Origin: Ectobius pallidus
Taxonomy: Eukaryota > Arthropoda > Insecta > Blattodea > Ectobiidae
NCBI GenBank assembly: GCA_964059195.1
Contig: CAXKWD010000002.1
Coordinates: 170,072,559 to 170,136,558, forward strand
Direction: 5' to 3'
Length of the DNA: 64,000 nt
The position numbers and the translations under genes were made by a program. Below the pieces are notes generated by a model. It saw nothing but the letters and a program-made list of their open reading frames with translations, was not told the origin of the DNA and did no database searches. Positions 40,092 through 52,891 of the stretch are shown here, in pieces (within the stretch, counting starts at the first letter, position 1; each line of letters opens with the position of its first letter).

Positions 40092-42288
40092 AATTCAAAT
40101 CATAATAAGCATTTCCGCCTATATACTAGTAATTGTTTCAACACCACTTAACGTACTTGAGTCCGAATGTGAATAAACTTTTGGGATATATACATTAATA
40201 CATTTAAATTTATTTTAACATATCTTTATATATTATCATTTAAGTTGAATTGCTCTTTTTGTACAATTAATTATTTTCTACAAATATGCTCAAAAATTTG
40301 TCTTATATATCATTATAACAGGGGTGCCCACAGGGGGGGGGGGGGTTAAGACGCAGACTGCGCCATTGAAATTTCTGGGGGGGGGGGCAAAATATTATTG
40401 TTTTATGAATTTTCTGGGGGGAGGGGTGAAAATTTTTGCAAAATTAGTGTTTTATATGTTAAAAATAAAAATGGTCAAGTTTTATAACTTTAAAAGGTCT
40501 CTTCTAATTCTTTAGAAGTGAATAGTCAATAAATTAGCGCCCATACCCGGGGGCGGGGGGGCGCAAGGGAAAAAATGTATATTAATAATTATTACAGTCA
40601 GGTGTTTTTCTTTTAAGACAATTATTTGAAAGTCAGTTGAGACATAAAAAGTTTGCAGAAGTTTTACCAAATCGACAACATGGAAGCAGAATCCACAGTG
40701 GATTAGGAAAGGGGGGGTTCAGGGGGTTTTTGACCCCCAAAAGTCAAAACCTAAAATTCTATATTTGTACTTTAAAAAAATATTTAATTAAACAAGATTT
40801 GTTGGTGTGTCAGATATGATATAACAGTTATTTTCTTCTCATAACATAATGAGTAGTATTATGTCCACTGTTCTATGTGTTATTCAACTTTTCATATAAA
40901 TAGTAATAAGTATTATAACTTAGGTAACAATTTCTTGTTTAAGTTGCCATGTCCGCAGAAATCTTGCCAAGGAGGGGCAAATGAACAAAATACTATCAAC
41001 ACTACCATCACTATGCTTGAAGCAAGCAGCTCATTTTATTCAATAAAATTAATATTAAAATAATAATCATCGTCATCCAATCGATGATTTAGTGTAATTG
41101 GACCTATGGTGTTGGATACACAGTAAAAATTAATGTAGTACACTCACATGGCTTTTTCTACCCCTTACAAATTCACAGATGGGCCTTCTATTCATATAAA
41201 ATTGGATAGACTACATCCGTTGTATTACCATCATTACAATAAATAGCTTGGCTGGAAATGATTTCAAGTTTAGTGGAATTAATTATCCCTACATGCTCAT
41301 ATCTAAGGTAGTCAGCTGTTACAACTCATATTATAGTATGTGAAAAAGTAGCGTCACTGCATATTAGTTGCAGTAATTTAATTTAATTTAATTAACAGAT
41401 TTATGTGTAAACAAAATTTCCAGAGAGGGGCAGCGGCCATACCTTGCCCCCCCCCCTTCCGGACGGCCATGGTCTTAGAGTATAGCAAACAAATTTGCTA
41501 ACTAGTTTTTCAGTGCTAAAATAGCGTAAAATGTGATTTTCATTAGTTCAATATTTAAAAATTTTCTGGGGATGGACCCCCGATCCCCTTTTTTGCAAGA
41601 TTAAGTTACAGTAAACAATAACACGTGTGAATTGAAAAACGCGAAGGAAGAACTGAGGTCAGTGACAACAATGAGAGAATATTACAACGTTGCTTTTGTT
41701 TTGGAAAGCGGAAGCCCAAGACCGATTTAGTCAGATCAATTAACATAAAGAAACACCGAAACCTTTGAAGCCGACTGGCCATCCAATGAGTAACTGCACT
41801 ATACAAAGAATTGGTTATAAATTAAATGTAAATGGAATATACAACAAGTCCTCTAAGATATGAAATATTGAATAGCATAATATACTAGTTACCATTGTAT
41901 TTAGCCACAATTTTACTAAAGATAAATTGAAACATTTTTAACCTAACTCAATAGTAGGCCCCTAGTTAAATAATTCTTAAATAACACAATTGAGTGATAA
42001 GAGGTTTATATATTATTACTGCAATAATAAATCATCATAAATAAACTTTAATAGTATGTTATAATGATATATAAGAAAACATTTTGAGCATATTTGTAGA
42101 AAATAGTTAATTGTACATAAAGAGCAATTCATCTTAAATGATAATGTATAAAGATATGTTAAAATAAATTTGTTCAATAAAATGTATTCTCTATCCCAAA
42201 AGTTTATTCACATTCGGACTCAAGTACGTTAAGTGGTGTTGAAACAATTACTAGTATATAGGCGGAAATGTTTATTATGATTTGAATT
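40092..42288. repeat. inverted repeat pair (229 and 232 bp) 1.7 kb apart
   Basis: 40092-40320 and 42057-42288 are inverted copies, about 90 percent alike by eye, including an identical stretch around GGCGGAAATG and CGTACTTGAGTCCGAATG. The space between holds long G runs (40329-40341, 40378-40388, 40548-40561) and C runs (41449 on), but no transposase. Flanks show no target duplication. Either a TIR element of unknown class or two copies of one repeat in opposite orientation. Confidence 0.7.
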
Positions 42289-42781
42289 GATTCATTTTGA
42301 TGGAACACAACCTTATTTTGATGATGTTTGGAGATAAATTCTGAAATGCAATGACAATTTTTCAATAAATTTACCTTTATGTTTTTGTTAGTGAAATATA
42401 AATTCTTATGAAAAACTAACTCCAAATTGTTAAATATTCTTTGTACAACAGTTTTAAAGGAAAATTTCTGCATAGAGGGAACTTTTAAAAATACCTCACC
42501 ACTGAGAAAAAGAAATAAATTTTCAAAGAAAATGTAATCCTGAAAAGAGTTTATTCAAAATTGGACCTGTTGGCATCAAATTTTTTGATAATGAAAGATT
42601 TTACAGATTCAGCTTAAGCAGACAATATTAAACATACGGTGCATAAAATAATTCTAAATTTTATGTAGTATTCTGATTTTATATAGAAATCATAACAGCA
42701 GCCAATAAGTGAACAGTTGTCCTATTGCAACAGTTAGAGATTTGTGGTGGCAGGGAATATGTGTTTGCTTATGACAATTGG
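42289..42781. other. AT-rich sequence, no gene
   Basis: The 89-codon minus frame 42204-42473 overlaps the repeat arm and has no family features. Confidence 0.35.
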
Positions 42782-42795
42782 TACGAGGGTTGGTC

Positions 42796-43157
42796 AATAA
42801 GTAAGATCTCCAACACTCTAGCCCAAGCTCATAACGTCGGACGAGAGATTTTCCGCCACTGCCATGTCCCACTATCTCTCCTCTTTCAAACGAGCCATTG
42901 CTGAAGCCGCTTAACCTTTAAGTGTCCGAGATAGAGCTGTTTGAAATGGATCTCCCGATTTCCGTCTCCGCCAAGTAATAAGTAAGGTCTCCAACACTCG
43001 AGCCCAAGATCACAACGTCGGACGAGAGAGTTGGTGCCACTGCCATGTCCCGTTATCTCCCCTCTTTCAAATGAGCCATTGCTGCAGCCGCTGAACCTTT
43101 TATTGTCCGAAATAGAGCTGTTTGAAATGGATCTCCCGATTTCCGTCCCCGCCAAGT
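42796..43157 (+). repeat. 181-bp tandem duplication of a mariner terminal repeat
   Basis: Two copies of identical length, each running from AATAAGTAAG to GCCAAGT. Differences are scattered (for example AGATCTCC against AGGTCTCC), so the duplication is not very recent. Confidence 0.9.
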
Positions 43158-43159
43158 GC

Positions 43160-43560
43160 GGCCTCCGCGACCACACCTCGCACAAACCTTATGGAACATC
43201 AATTTGTCACTCAAAATGGTCTGTATGAAACCTTTAGTAATGTCAGGAAGCAATAAACAAAGTTCATGGGTAGATACGCATCGATCTTGTCGCACCAATT
43301 CATCGACTTTTGCCACCATCTCATCTGTGACGGCTGTTGTTGGTCTCCCACTTGTTCTTCATCATGAATATTTGTCCGGCCCTGTTTAAACTCACGAACC
43401 CATTTACACACATTTTTTATGTCCATACATCCATCTCCATAAACTTCGCAAAGCTGTCTGTGAATTTCAATCGGCGGAACTTTTTTTGCAGTAAGAAACC
43501 GTATGACTTCGCGTAGGCGCACTTGGCGGGGATGGAAATCGGGAGATCCATTTCAAACAG
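43160..43560 (-). pseudogene. mariner transposase N-terminal domain, frameshifted and truncated
   Basis: Minus strand. The start is upstream around LFEMDLPISIPAKCA (about 43556). The paired helix-turn-helix region follows: REVIRFLTAKKVPPIEIHRQ, NVCKWVREFKQGRTNIHDEE (frame ending 43211), then in another frame MVAKVDELVRQDRCVSTHEL and ITKGFIQTILSDKLMFHKV (frame from 43319). At least one frameshift lies near 43310-43325, and another upstream of 43522. After FHKVCAR the sequence runs into the terminal repeat, so the DDD catalytic domain is deleted. The family moves DNA by cut and paste at TA. Well recognised by these motifs. Confidence 0.85.
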
Positions 43561-43812
43561 CTCTACTCGGACACTAAAAGGTTCAGGGGCTTCAGCAATG
43601 GCTCGTTTGAAAGAGGAGAAATAGCGGAACATGGCAGTGGTGCCAAATCTCTCGTCCGACCTTGTGAGCTTGGGCTAGAGTGTTGGAGACCTTACTTATT
43701 GACCAACCCTCGTAGAAAAATGCATTTACAATATTACTGAAGATTGAGTGTAGTTAAAAACTTTAAAAGAATGGAAATTCTAAAGTGAATGCAATACACA
43801 GGGTAATTATAG

Positions 43813-45665
43813 TGTTATGCCAGAATGTTAGGTCCTAATGAACAAAAAGAAAATCTATTTATTATTTTGATTATTTAATTGAAGTTACTATAAGAAGCAG
43901 ACATAGCATATGATATTAGATAGCAGGAAATGTTGAGTATAAGAATGTGTATGTCAGCACAATAGCTTGCAGTCATCTGCCTTTCAAGGTTGATGAATTG
44001 GTATTCCTTTAATTCACAGCTTGTGGGAAAGCAAACTTTTGCAAAATTGAGAAATGCATTTTATTGGTTAAAATCTCGGAATGAGATCAAACATTTACGA
44101 ATATTGATGATTGTATATTCCTGTTTTACACGTAACTTACCAGAGTATACATTAAATTATAAAGTGTTTAATGAAAGTTTTATTTTAATAACAACTTAAG
44201 TACTGATATAGACGCATAATAATTAAATCTCCCGCAACATATTGACAGTAGGTTTTCCGTGTTATAGCGTCAGTAGAAAAGTTTATTTAAGGGCTTACAT
44301 TGCCGCTAAAAGCCCTCTCGTTGTTCAACTTCTCATAGCTTTAAAGTAGTTCAGGAACCCAAGATGACGACGCTGGAATTTCTGTCAAGAATAAACTGTA
44401 TGTTCAAACATTCTTTTTAGTATACGATAAAGATAACCTAAATAGTTAACTTCAGAACCAGTTTTGAGTAAAAATGTAAAGTTTTTAAAGGTTTGTAGTA
44501 ATTAAAGAATTCATAGAATTAAGATTTAATAAGAAGTAATTTTTTAAATAAAAGAAATATAATCTAGACAAAATCAGAGAAGATAATGATGTTTTCTCAA
44601 TAGAAATAATTAAAATTTAGACTATTTTTTAAAGAGAACTTTTGTTATATTAATTTACAATAAATTAGTATTTATTTTAGTATATATGATTACTAGCTTA
44701 AAAGACCCGGCGTCGCCCGGGTTTTGTATTTTGTAATTGGAAATTAACTTATGAAGGATTTTCAATTTTAAATTCTAGGTCCTTATATAGGCATTTATAA
44801 TTTGAAATAGGAAGAACGACTTATTACACTCAAACTATTCCCTCAGAAAACGCTTGATATAGTTTTTTATGGCTCATAGAGGATGTAGAATTTTGCATCC
44901 CATCGCTTGTATAGTGCACAGCAAGCCTGGTAGAGGTTTAAATAAGAAGAAACAGAAATTCCTGTAACATAAAATTGTAATATCGAGGCGGGAAATTTCC
45001 CACTCTTATGTTACCATAAAACCGTTTTGGGGATGAAATTAAACAGAAAGCATTATCACTTTCATACTTTTCTCTCCAAAAACCTGCGATATAATGTAAT
45101 AATATACACATTACCATACCTCGTTTTGTTTTCTCTATGTCCAGGGTAGAGAAAGTTATGTGATTCCATTATTTTAGTGGATTTCATTCTGTAATATTTA
45201 TTTATAACATGAATTATTTTGATAACTTCTCTTATTTGTCAAAAGTGCATTTCATTTGTTTTTTCCAAGCCCATCTGATACCATTTGGCAACAATATATT
45301 CTGTGATTTGGAATTGATAATTCTATGTAAAAAGGGATTAAGTATTTTCAAAAACATTTAATTTTTGGCATTTAGAATCCGAATTTTTCAAAATCCCTTC
45401 TTAGTGAGCACCTACATTATGAAACGAAGGTACTGTCAAAATTCCAAGTCTCTACCTGTTATAGTTTAGGCTGTACGTTGATTCCTGTCAGTCAGGACAA
45501 AGCCTTTTATATATATAGAGATAGAGATTATTTAATGGTGTATGAAAATAATTAATCACATTGCAAACTATCCAATATTATCCACAGTAGTGCCTATCCA
45601 TATCCTTAAAGGCCTAAAGCCATTCCTGACATGTGTAGCGTTACCAAAATATTGTCAGGGCACCA
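43813..45665 (+). repeat. 5' LTR interrupted by an 835-bp insertion
   Basis: Matches the 3' LTR from 43813 to about 44693 and again from about 45529 to 45665. The uninterrupted 3' LTR at about 55705 shows the empty site, GATTACTATTTAATGG. Confidence 0.8.
44694..45528. mobile_element. 835-bp insertion in the 5' LTR, class uncertain
   Basis: Absent from the 3' LTR, so a later insertion. It begins with a strong GC hairpin (CCCGGCGTCGCCCGGG at about 44705-44722) and ends GTCAGTCAGGACAAAGCC, then a TATATA and GATAGAG tract. GC-rich starts of this kind and TATATATAGA ends recur in insect non-coding retroposons, but I cannot assign a family. Only a very short target overlap (TA or ATTA) is visible. 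Confidence 0.6.
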
Positions 45666-46570
45666 GAAATTTGGTGTCAAGAAGCGGGTTCAACGCTCGT
45701 AAAAATTTCTAAAAAATGTTTCGAGTGAAAATGTTTAGGAGAAAGGATACAAAGCGTGTGATGTATATTTGTGAAAGTTAAAGTGAAATTAAAATTTTAA
45801 AGTAAGTTTGAACATAGCTAAAGTTAAATATAGTTGATTAAAGTTTCGTATCCAGATTAAGCAGCCGTAAGTCGTGCTAGGAGAAAATTTAAAGATACCG
45901 GTATATAAATTAAGTGTAAGAAAAACTTAGAGATTTAAATAAAATTGCATTCATTCAATATTTGATATATTTGATAATTATTAAATAAATTCAGTTTGAA
46001 ACAAATAAAGAATTTTAATAAATGAGAATTTTGAGTAAGCTGTTAGTTATGCAGAGACAATTAATGCATGAAAGTTTTCATTTTGATCGAAATTGATAAA
46101 GTTTTAATATCAATCATTTAAAATATTTTGGTTTGGAAATAACTGTTAATTATAGTTATAATTGTGGTTTGGGAATAATAATTTGTGTCTGCACATGGTC
46201 CAGTAGAGTACAGAAATAATTAGTTTATTATCATTGGAAGATTTTTTGTGAATAATCAACGGATTCACCTACATAACTGTATTTGCTTCAGTGTGTTTTT
46301 GAAATGAGAAAGGAATTAATGATATAATGATAAGATAATTATAAGTTGGCCAATGGAATTATGATGTTTTAGTTAGTTGTTGTACATTAAAACCTGACTG
46401 CCGAAAGTTCAGATGAATTATTACTTTTATGAAAATTATATTTATTTGAATTTGTGTAATGAAGTTAATAACAGTTAAGATTTATTTCAATTTAATTTAA
46501 ACTTACGAAATTAAAAGTAGTAGGCCTACGTTGTGAAAATAGTTAACAAGTATGTCTTGAGGATTTGCTG

Positions 46571-47889
46571 CAGTGGCGTCACGTGGGTAAAATATTTGGG
46601 TGTTCACATGGGGCTAAAAATAGAAAGACAAAATACAGGACTTACGAATCTCATCACTTGTAGAGAAAATGTACTCTTCTTTCTTTCTGTGCAGCGAACT
46701 TCTCGATAACTTTAAAGTTGAAGTCTTTCATCTCGCGCACTAGACGTTTCTCTATTGCCAGCATTGCAAGTGCTGCATGGTATTCACACATTAATAAACA
46801 AAATTACTTTTAAGTTCACTGGTAGAAAACGAACTAGCCTATTGATTGCATTTCCCAAATGGTTATAGTAGTGAACTATATATACTGTTCTACTCTTTAA
46901 CTACTATAACTATTCTTTGAACTAAGCTACAATTATTAATATTTATATACACTACTAAACTAAACAAACGATCGCGACATCACAAAGAAACTACTACTTC
47001 ACGCTGTGAGAATTCCAATTGAACTGATACGGAATTCCTGTTTGGGAGAGAATGTAACTGTAAACTTTGCACCCCTTACTACAAACAAGAACAAGAACAA
47101 GAACAGCTGGTTAATCTTTGCTGGCCAGAAAAAAAAATTATATTTTGAAGTTTTGAGCAAAACACATGTTGCATAGACAGAGATAGAAGACTGTGTTGCA
47201 ACTTATACTTTCCAGCTGAGTGAAGGTGAAAGAGAAATCACTGTTCGGCTATGTATCAATGTACTAAAGTAAATATTTAATTATTTATGAATAATTATAA
47301 TAATGGCATATTGATGTAGGTAATTGTGACATAAAAAATGGAATGTAGAGGAAATAAACAGCAAATCAAAGCTTCACTGTGAATTGTGACAATGCGACAA
47401 CACTGTTCACACCTATATAATAAGGGAAGATGGATGGGTCATAAAACAAGTTCCCTCTGGCAGCTCGCAAGTTGGATGAGATGGAGGGGTGGTAAGAAAA
47501 ATACGTCGGAGAACTGTAGTGACATAGAGCTCTGAGTTTACTGATGTTGCCATCTTCAGTTGAAGGGGGAAAAAATCAGATGCGTTGCCCGATGCTGCCC
47601 TCTTAAGGTCGGGTGCACGAATGACGTGTGATCCTGTCACACTTGCTAGCTGCGGAGCACCTGCTAACTTTAGGTAATGCAAAACGCAATACTAAGAGGT
47701 TCACCCCTTAGCTAGTGAACCACCTCGAGGAAGCCCGCAAAAGGGAAAAAAACACACATCTTTCTATACAGCGAGACGGCAAACCATACAATAATTATTA
47801 TTTATTCAATAATACTGACAAAATTAGGTAAGATAAGAATTATTAGGGGGTTCACGTGCTCGTGTGATCCTATGCAGGAGACGCCACTG
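46571..47889. mobile_element. hAT-type non-autonomous element (1319 bp) inside the LTR element
   Basis: The ends CAGTGGCGTC and GACGCCACTG are inverted repeats. The flanking 8-mers ATTTGCTG (46563-46570) and ATTTGTCG (47890-47897) match in six of eight positions, fitting an aged hAT duplication. No transposase. A (AAGAAC)n stretch at about 47085-47105. The minus-strand frame 47413-47682 is unrecognised. Confidence 0.75.
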
Positions 47890-47897
47890 ATTTGTCG

Positions 47898-50800
47898 TAA
47901 TTATTTTTTTTAATGGAGACAGACGAAATATGTAATTGATTAAAACACGAATAATGTTGCAACCATTTATGATTTTTTTTAACAACTTAAGATTTTAAGT
48001 TTCATTTCAGTCATTTAAGAAATTATTATTTTTATTAGTGAGATCAATTTAAACAGTTAATGTGAGATAACGTTATTAATTTCGGGTATATTTGAAAGAA
48101 TTATTGTGTGCATATTAGTGCAACGGTTATAGATTTTTATAAAGAAAAATCAAGTACCGCGACAATTTTTATTACATAATAATAATGATACTGGTTAATG
48201 AATCAGTAATTAGATATTAATTTTTGCAGCTTTATATTCCAGGATTGTTGATTGTTTAGTTCAATAAAGAGATTATTAAAAATTAATGTCCATCATATTT
48301 AAAGTAAATGAGTGATCCATTCTAGCTTGTAGCGTACATTTATCGTATTGGTTAGTGGGAAATTGTGATTGATAGATTGAAGTTATCAAGAACACCATTG
48401 TTAATGTTTTATTATTTTTATATGTAAGTATTATCAATTATTTTAAAATTTATGTAAAATCAATTATGTATTGATACTCCCGATAAACTTAGTCGCCCAA
48501 AGTGATTTTGTATTTCAATTTATTAATTGACGAGAATCAAATAGGAAAGTTATTGATGTTATATTTTTATCGACGTAATTGATTTCATCAGTTTGTTCAA
48601 TTTACAAACCGTGGTGTAAGAGTACAGGCTACTATTTTATTAAATTATATAATTAAATTTGGACGAAAACCTCAAGGCATAGTCAGGTCATTTTATTAGT
48701 TTGTCAATAAAATAACATGTGTTAATAACAGTGATATTTAGTAGCAGTATGAAATTCAGATGAAAAGAAAATTAAAAGGAGTTATTAGAATACTGCAAGC
48801 AAAATGTTAGATTTTTTAGCAAAATAAAGTGTGTGAGGTGATTATAATTTATGGGAAGACGTAAGGAAAGGTCATTAGATAATTATTATCATTGTGTTTA
48901 ATTAGATACTGTGATTCAAAGAAAATTTATATTGAAAAGTTTTTGTTACTAGTTAGGCCTAGCAAAATAAAAAGTTGCTCGTGTGTTATGAAATGTTATT
49001 TTTTGAAATTGAGAGAAATGTGTGAAATGCGAATCGTTGCAAGACCAGTAACAGTGACCAACAGTAACAGTAACCAAGTAGGCAAGATGAACCCCAAAAG
49101 AAGGGAAATTTAAATAGGTTATTGAAGATTTAATTTGTTATTTGTAACAAACTTTGAAATAGGGCTTAGGAAAAGTGGATGGGAGTTAGAAAACGAGAGT
49201 TATAAGCAAAATTTGTTGGTAAAAGAAAATATTTGAGGCTGGCAAGGACCTCGATGAAGAGATTTAATTAGACCAACCCCAGGGCATTCCACTGAAGTAA
49301 TGGTTGTGGCAACTTAAGGAAGACTCATGGTCTGCATATTTAAATAGATTCAGCAGTGTTTGTTGTAAATTCAGATGTTATAAAATAATAAGAGTAAGCA
49401 AAAGGTGAGCAATTGGAATTTCGTTATGGTTGATTTGGGATCCGTCGAGATACCCGTAGTTGAAGTGCCCCACGAAGCGAGGGTAACTTGTGTAAGATAT
49501 CACAGGACAATGAAATAGGTAATAATTTCCCTGTTGAGAACTGTATTGACTGGTGTCGTATGGAGAGAGTAATGCAATCGTACTCGTAAAATTTCGTAGC
49601 ATGAACCGTCTCGTTGGAAAAGGGTTCAGACGTCGAGTTCGGAGTAATTACCCGAAAATACTCGCTCGCTCTTTGAGTATGGAAAAAGGCGATAATGGAT
49701 CAAGTAGGACGCGATTAGGGGACTGCTAATGAAATGAACCATCATGGTTACCAGACTTGTATAAAATCTTGGGGTCTGAGCGGGCGTGAAGTTATGGTTA
49801 AGTTATGTAAGGATATACAGTGTATGGAACAGTTACACTGAAGATGCCAGAATAGTGGATTATTAGAGTACTAGTTTCACTACACCGCCCACTATGAGAC
49901 CTGTTTCCCCTATAGAAGCACAATTGGGTGAAGATAGAGATTCAAGAATAATTTTGTACGATTGTGAGTTTAGTGTTACGGAAGAAATAAAGTATTCGTG
50001 AATCACAGGTTGGTGTAGCCCCTATCATGAATGAGAACAAGACGTGTGTGTTAGTTAGTGTGTCCTCATGAAAAAAAAAATTGAAAGCCTGTTCTCACAG
50101 TGACTTTCTGTTGTTGATATTTAGTGCACATTTAACATTATTTAAGTACTCTGTTGATATTTTCCGTACGATAAAGTAAGAAAAAGGCTAGACCAGTAAA
50201 ATATTATATTTTGTGAATTTTTGCTGTATGTTGTTAGGACTTTAATTTTGATTCAGCGACCATATGGTATAATGCCATTCTGAACCTAGAGAGAGCTGCA
50301 GATCTATCTTGGTTTTGGCGGCATAATCATATGATTTCACTATAATAATCATTTTGCTAGAGAAAAGTATTGTAGGCTATATTCGTTGAGAGTAGTTTAA
50401 TTAATGGAGATAAGAGTTAAATTTATTTCAGGGATAGTTTGTTCAAATTACTGATGTGCAGATGGAGAAGTGAATATTTTAAAAATATTTGAAAAAAGTT
50501 AAGAATTTATCAATTTTAAACAAATAAACATTGCTAAGACTTGAAAGATTGTAAGCTAGAATATTTAAACAGAACAAACGTGCGTGAAAGTCAAAATTAA
50601 TTTTATAAATTACTTTTATAAAGAGCAATTAAGGCAATTTAGTTAAATTTTAATGAGAGGTATTAAAGCACTTATGTTACTTTTTACAATAACATATACA
50701 ATTTGATATTTTAGAATTTTATGTATAATGCAGTTATAATTATTTTAGACCAAACAGTTAAGATTATTTTAGAAAATCTGTAGGTAACATTATTGCACGT

Positions 50801-52234
50801 GATGTAATATCAGTGAATTTACAAATAAATTAGAAATTTTATTTTAAATTTAATTGAAGAAATTTTTGAATTACGCAGAATTTAGAAGCCTTAGACCAAT
50901 TTCATACAAAATAGATAGATAGAAGTATTCAAAATATAATAAAGTGCATTCAGAATAGATTATGTACTTTAAATGTAACAGGAGGAGAGATGTCACGAGG
51001 AAACTTCCGTAATTCTATACAGCTTTGTAAGGTTGTAGAGTGATAAAGTGATTGAAGTACGGGCCACAGATGAATAAGCTTATGTTAAAATATTAGAAAG
51101 AGATCCTTTAGGGGAGGACATCCAGTCGAGGTGAACTAATCGAAGGGTATTAGATGATAATGATGATGATGATTAATAAGAGTAGTAGCCTACTGCTCGA
51201 GAGGCTAGCCCAGGTTTCCAAAAAGAAGGAATCATAAAATACAGTTCTAGTATCTCGTTGAGTATCCAGGGAGGGAGTAAAGCCCCTGCGATGATTTGTC
51301 CCTAATAACGATTAGGGAAGGCCCTAATGACGATTAGGGAGGATAAAAGACTCACCTGTAGGTATAGTTAGTGCCATAAGACATGAAGCGAATCAGGCGC
51401 GGCTCGTGGCTGGGAAGTTAGGTGAAGAGCTAGAGAGCGGCCTAACTAGGAAGACGCCTGACACCGGTAAGGGAAGATTGCCTGGAATGGAAGCCTACCA
51501 TTGCATTGAATTGCACCGTATGAAGAGCGCATGCGTAAGTGAAGTAGCACTTCACCTACTTCCCCTGAATAACCGCCACTGAAGCGAATGAGTTAAAAGG
51601 AGTTTCCATAGAAAAATGAAAGTAAACCAAGACCAAATTACATACCGGTAACTTATTGGGAAGTTAGATAATTGAATCCCAACCAGGACATACGAGTTTA
51701 ACAGTGAACCGAAATACTTATTTAAGTTAGTTTATATGTTTAGGTGCAGGGATAAAATTCATAGTAGCAGTACTGAACCTGTTAACTGAATTTTCGTTCA
51801 GAACAGCCTCAATCTAAACAAGAATTAGTATTTTGGGAGAAAGCTAGAAAGCGAGATACCTATTATTAGGAGATAAATGGACAGAATTTATGGATTTTAG
51901 TATGGAAACCAGAAGTTTTGAATGAAATGTTAAAGAAACAGTAGTTGATTTTAAAAGTGATAAACCAATTTAAATAATTTAATGGGTACATTGTTTTAAT
52001 GAGAACAGAATTTCTAAATGAAGTAATGCATTAGAATTAGCACCTGGAAAGTGAAACGGATTTTTTTTTTTACAGAAATATAGTGAAGTATATTACACTC
52101 AGATTAATTTAGTAGAACAAGATGAGTTTAAATTATTCATTGCAATATAAACAAATTTCGTTTGGTTCATAGATACTGACGGTTGTGAAAGAAAATTGAA
52201 ACAATTAATGTAGATAAAAAGGACGTAATGAAAG
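47898..52234. other. internal region of the decayed LTR element, no readable frame
   Basis: More than 4 kb, AT-rich, with stops in all frames. Two tandem 16-nt palindromes of the type CCTAATGACGATTAGG lie at about 51300-51342. A small (GAT)n run is near 51152-51170. I see no gag, protease, RT or integrase motif. Confidence 0.5.
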
Positions 52235-52236
52235 TA

Positions 52237-52889
52237 CAGTAGACTCCCTCTAATCCGGCCACCCCGGGACCGGACCCTCGGCCGGATTAAAAAATGGCTG
52301 GACCATCCGGCGGTCTTTTAAACGTGTCAAGCAAAAATCAACTTTTAAGATGGTTTTGTCGATTTTTTAAAGCGTACTTACCCAAAAATTAAAATACAGC
52401 ATTACAATTACAATTTCAAAATTAAAATAAATCTGTTATTTTCTTCTGCTTTTTTAGTTGAACTCTTTCTTTGAAAGCATAATCACGGCACTTCTTCATG
52501 AACATTACATCGATAGCTGATGCAGCAGCCTGTTGCTCGACATAGGTAGTCGCCAGTTCCAGTGCTGTGAACTGATGTGATTTGTTTACACTTAAGACTG
52601 AAAACTAAACAGGCATGTTTATTCAAAACGAAGGCTCCGCTCAAGATTAAGTAACCTTTGACAACGGCTCACAAAAGGATCAATAAATAGTAGTGAGTGC
52701 TGCCCAATAATCTATTTATATTACGTCACATTCGTCACCATAAGAAGAATGTCATTCAGCAATAGAATGTTTATTCTAGTCGATTACTGCCGTGAGAAAC
52801 CCTTCCGCACGCAGATGACTCATTCCAAGAAGTCGGCCGGATCATCCGGCGGCCAAACCATCCGAGGCCGGACTAGAGGGAGTCAACTG
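52237..52889 (-). mobile_element. Tigger-like (pogo family) deletion derivative, 653 bp
   Basis: TA at 52235-52236 and 52890-52891 bounds CAGTAGACTCCCTCTAATCC at the left and an inverted right end (GACTAGAGGGAGTCAACTG). This is the Tigger/pogo type of end. GC-rich subterminal blocks with CATCCGGCGG occur near both ends. The interior retains the transposase C-terminus on the minus strand (52422-52574). Confidence 0.88.
52422..52574 (-). pseudogene. C-terminal end of a Tigger transposase
   Basis: Fifty codons and a stop (TAA, 52424-52422) on the minus strand: QFTALELATTYVEQQ, then SAIDVMFMKKCRDYAFKERV and KITDLF. This is the typical C-terminal tail of Tigger/jerky-type DDE transposases, after the catalytic domain. 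Too short to be picked up as a separate open frame. The rest of the gene is deleted. Confidence 0.7.
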
Positions 52890-52891
52890 TA

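Larger units (their letters stand above)
42784..43712 (-). mobile_element. mariner with long (about 190 bp) terminal repeats, internally deleted
   Basis: TA at 42782-42783 and 43713-43714 bounds CGAGGGTTGGTCAATAAGTA at the left and its inverted copy at the right. The inverted repeat extends about 192 bp at the right (43521-43712). At the left end a 181-bp unit of the terminal repeat is present twice in tandem (42796-42976 and 42977-43157). Between them lies only the 5' part of a mariner transposase on the minus strand. A deletion derivative that can no longer encode the catalytic core. Confidence 0.9.
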
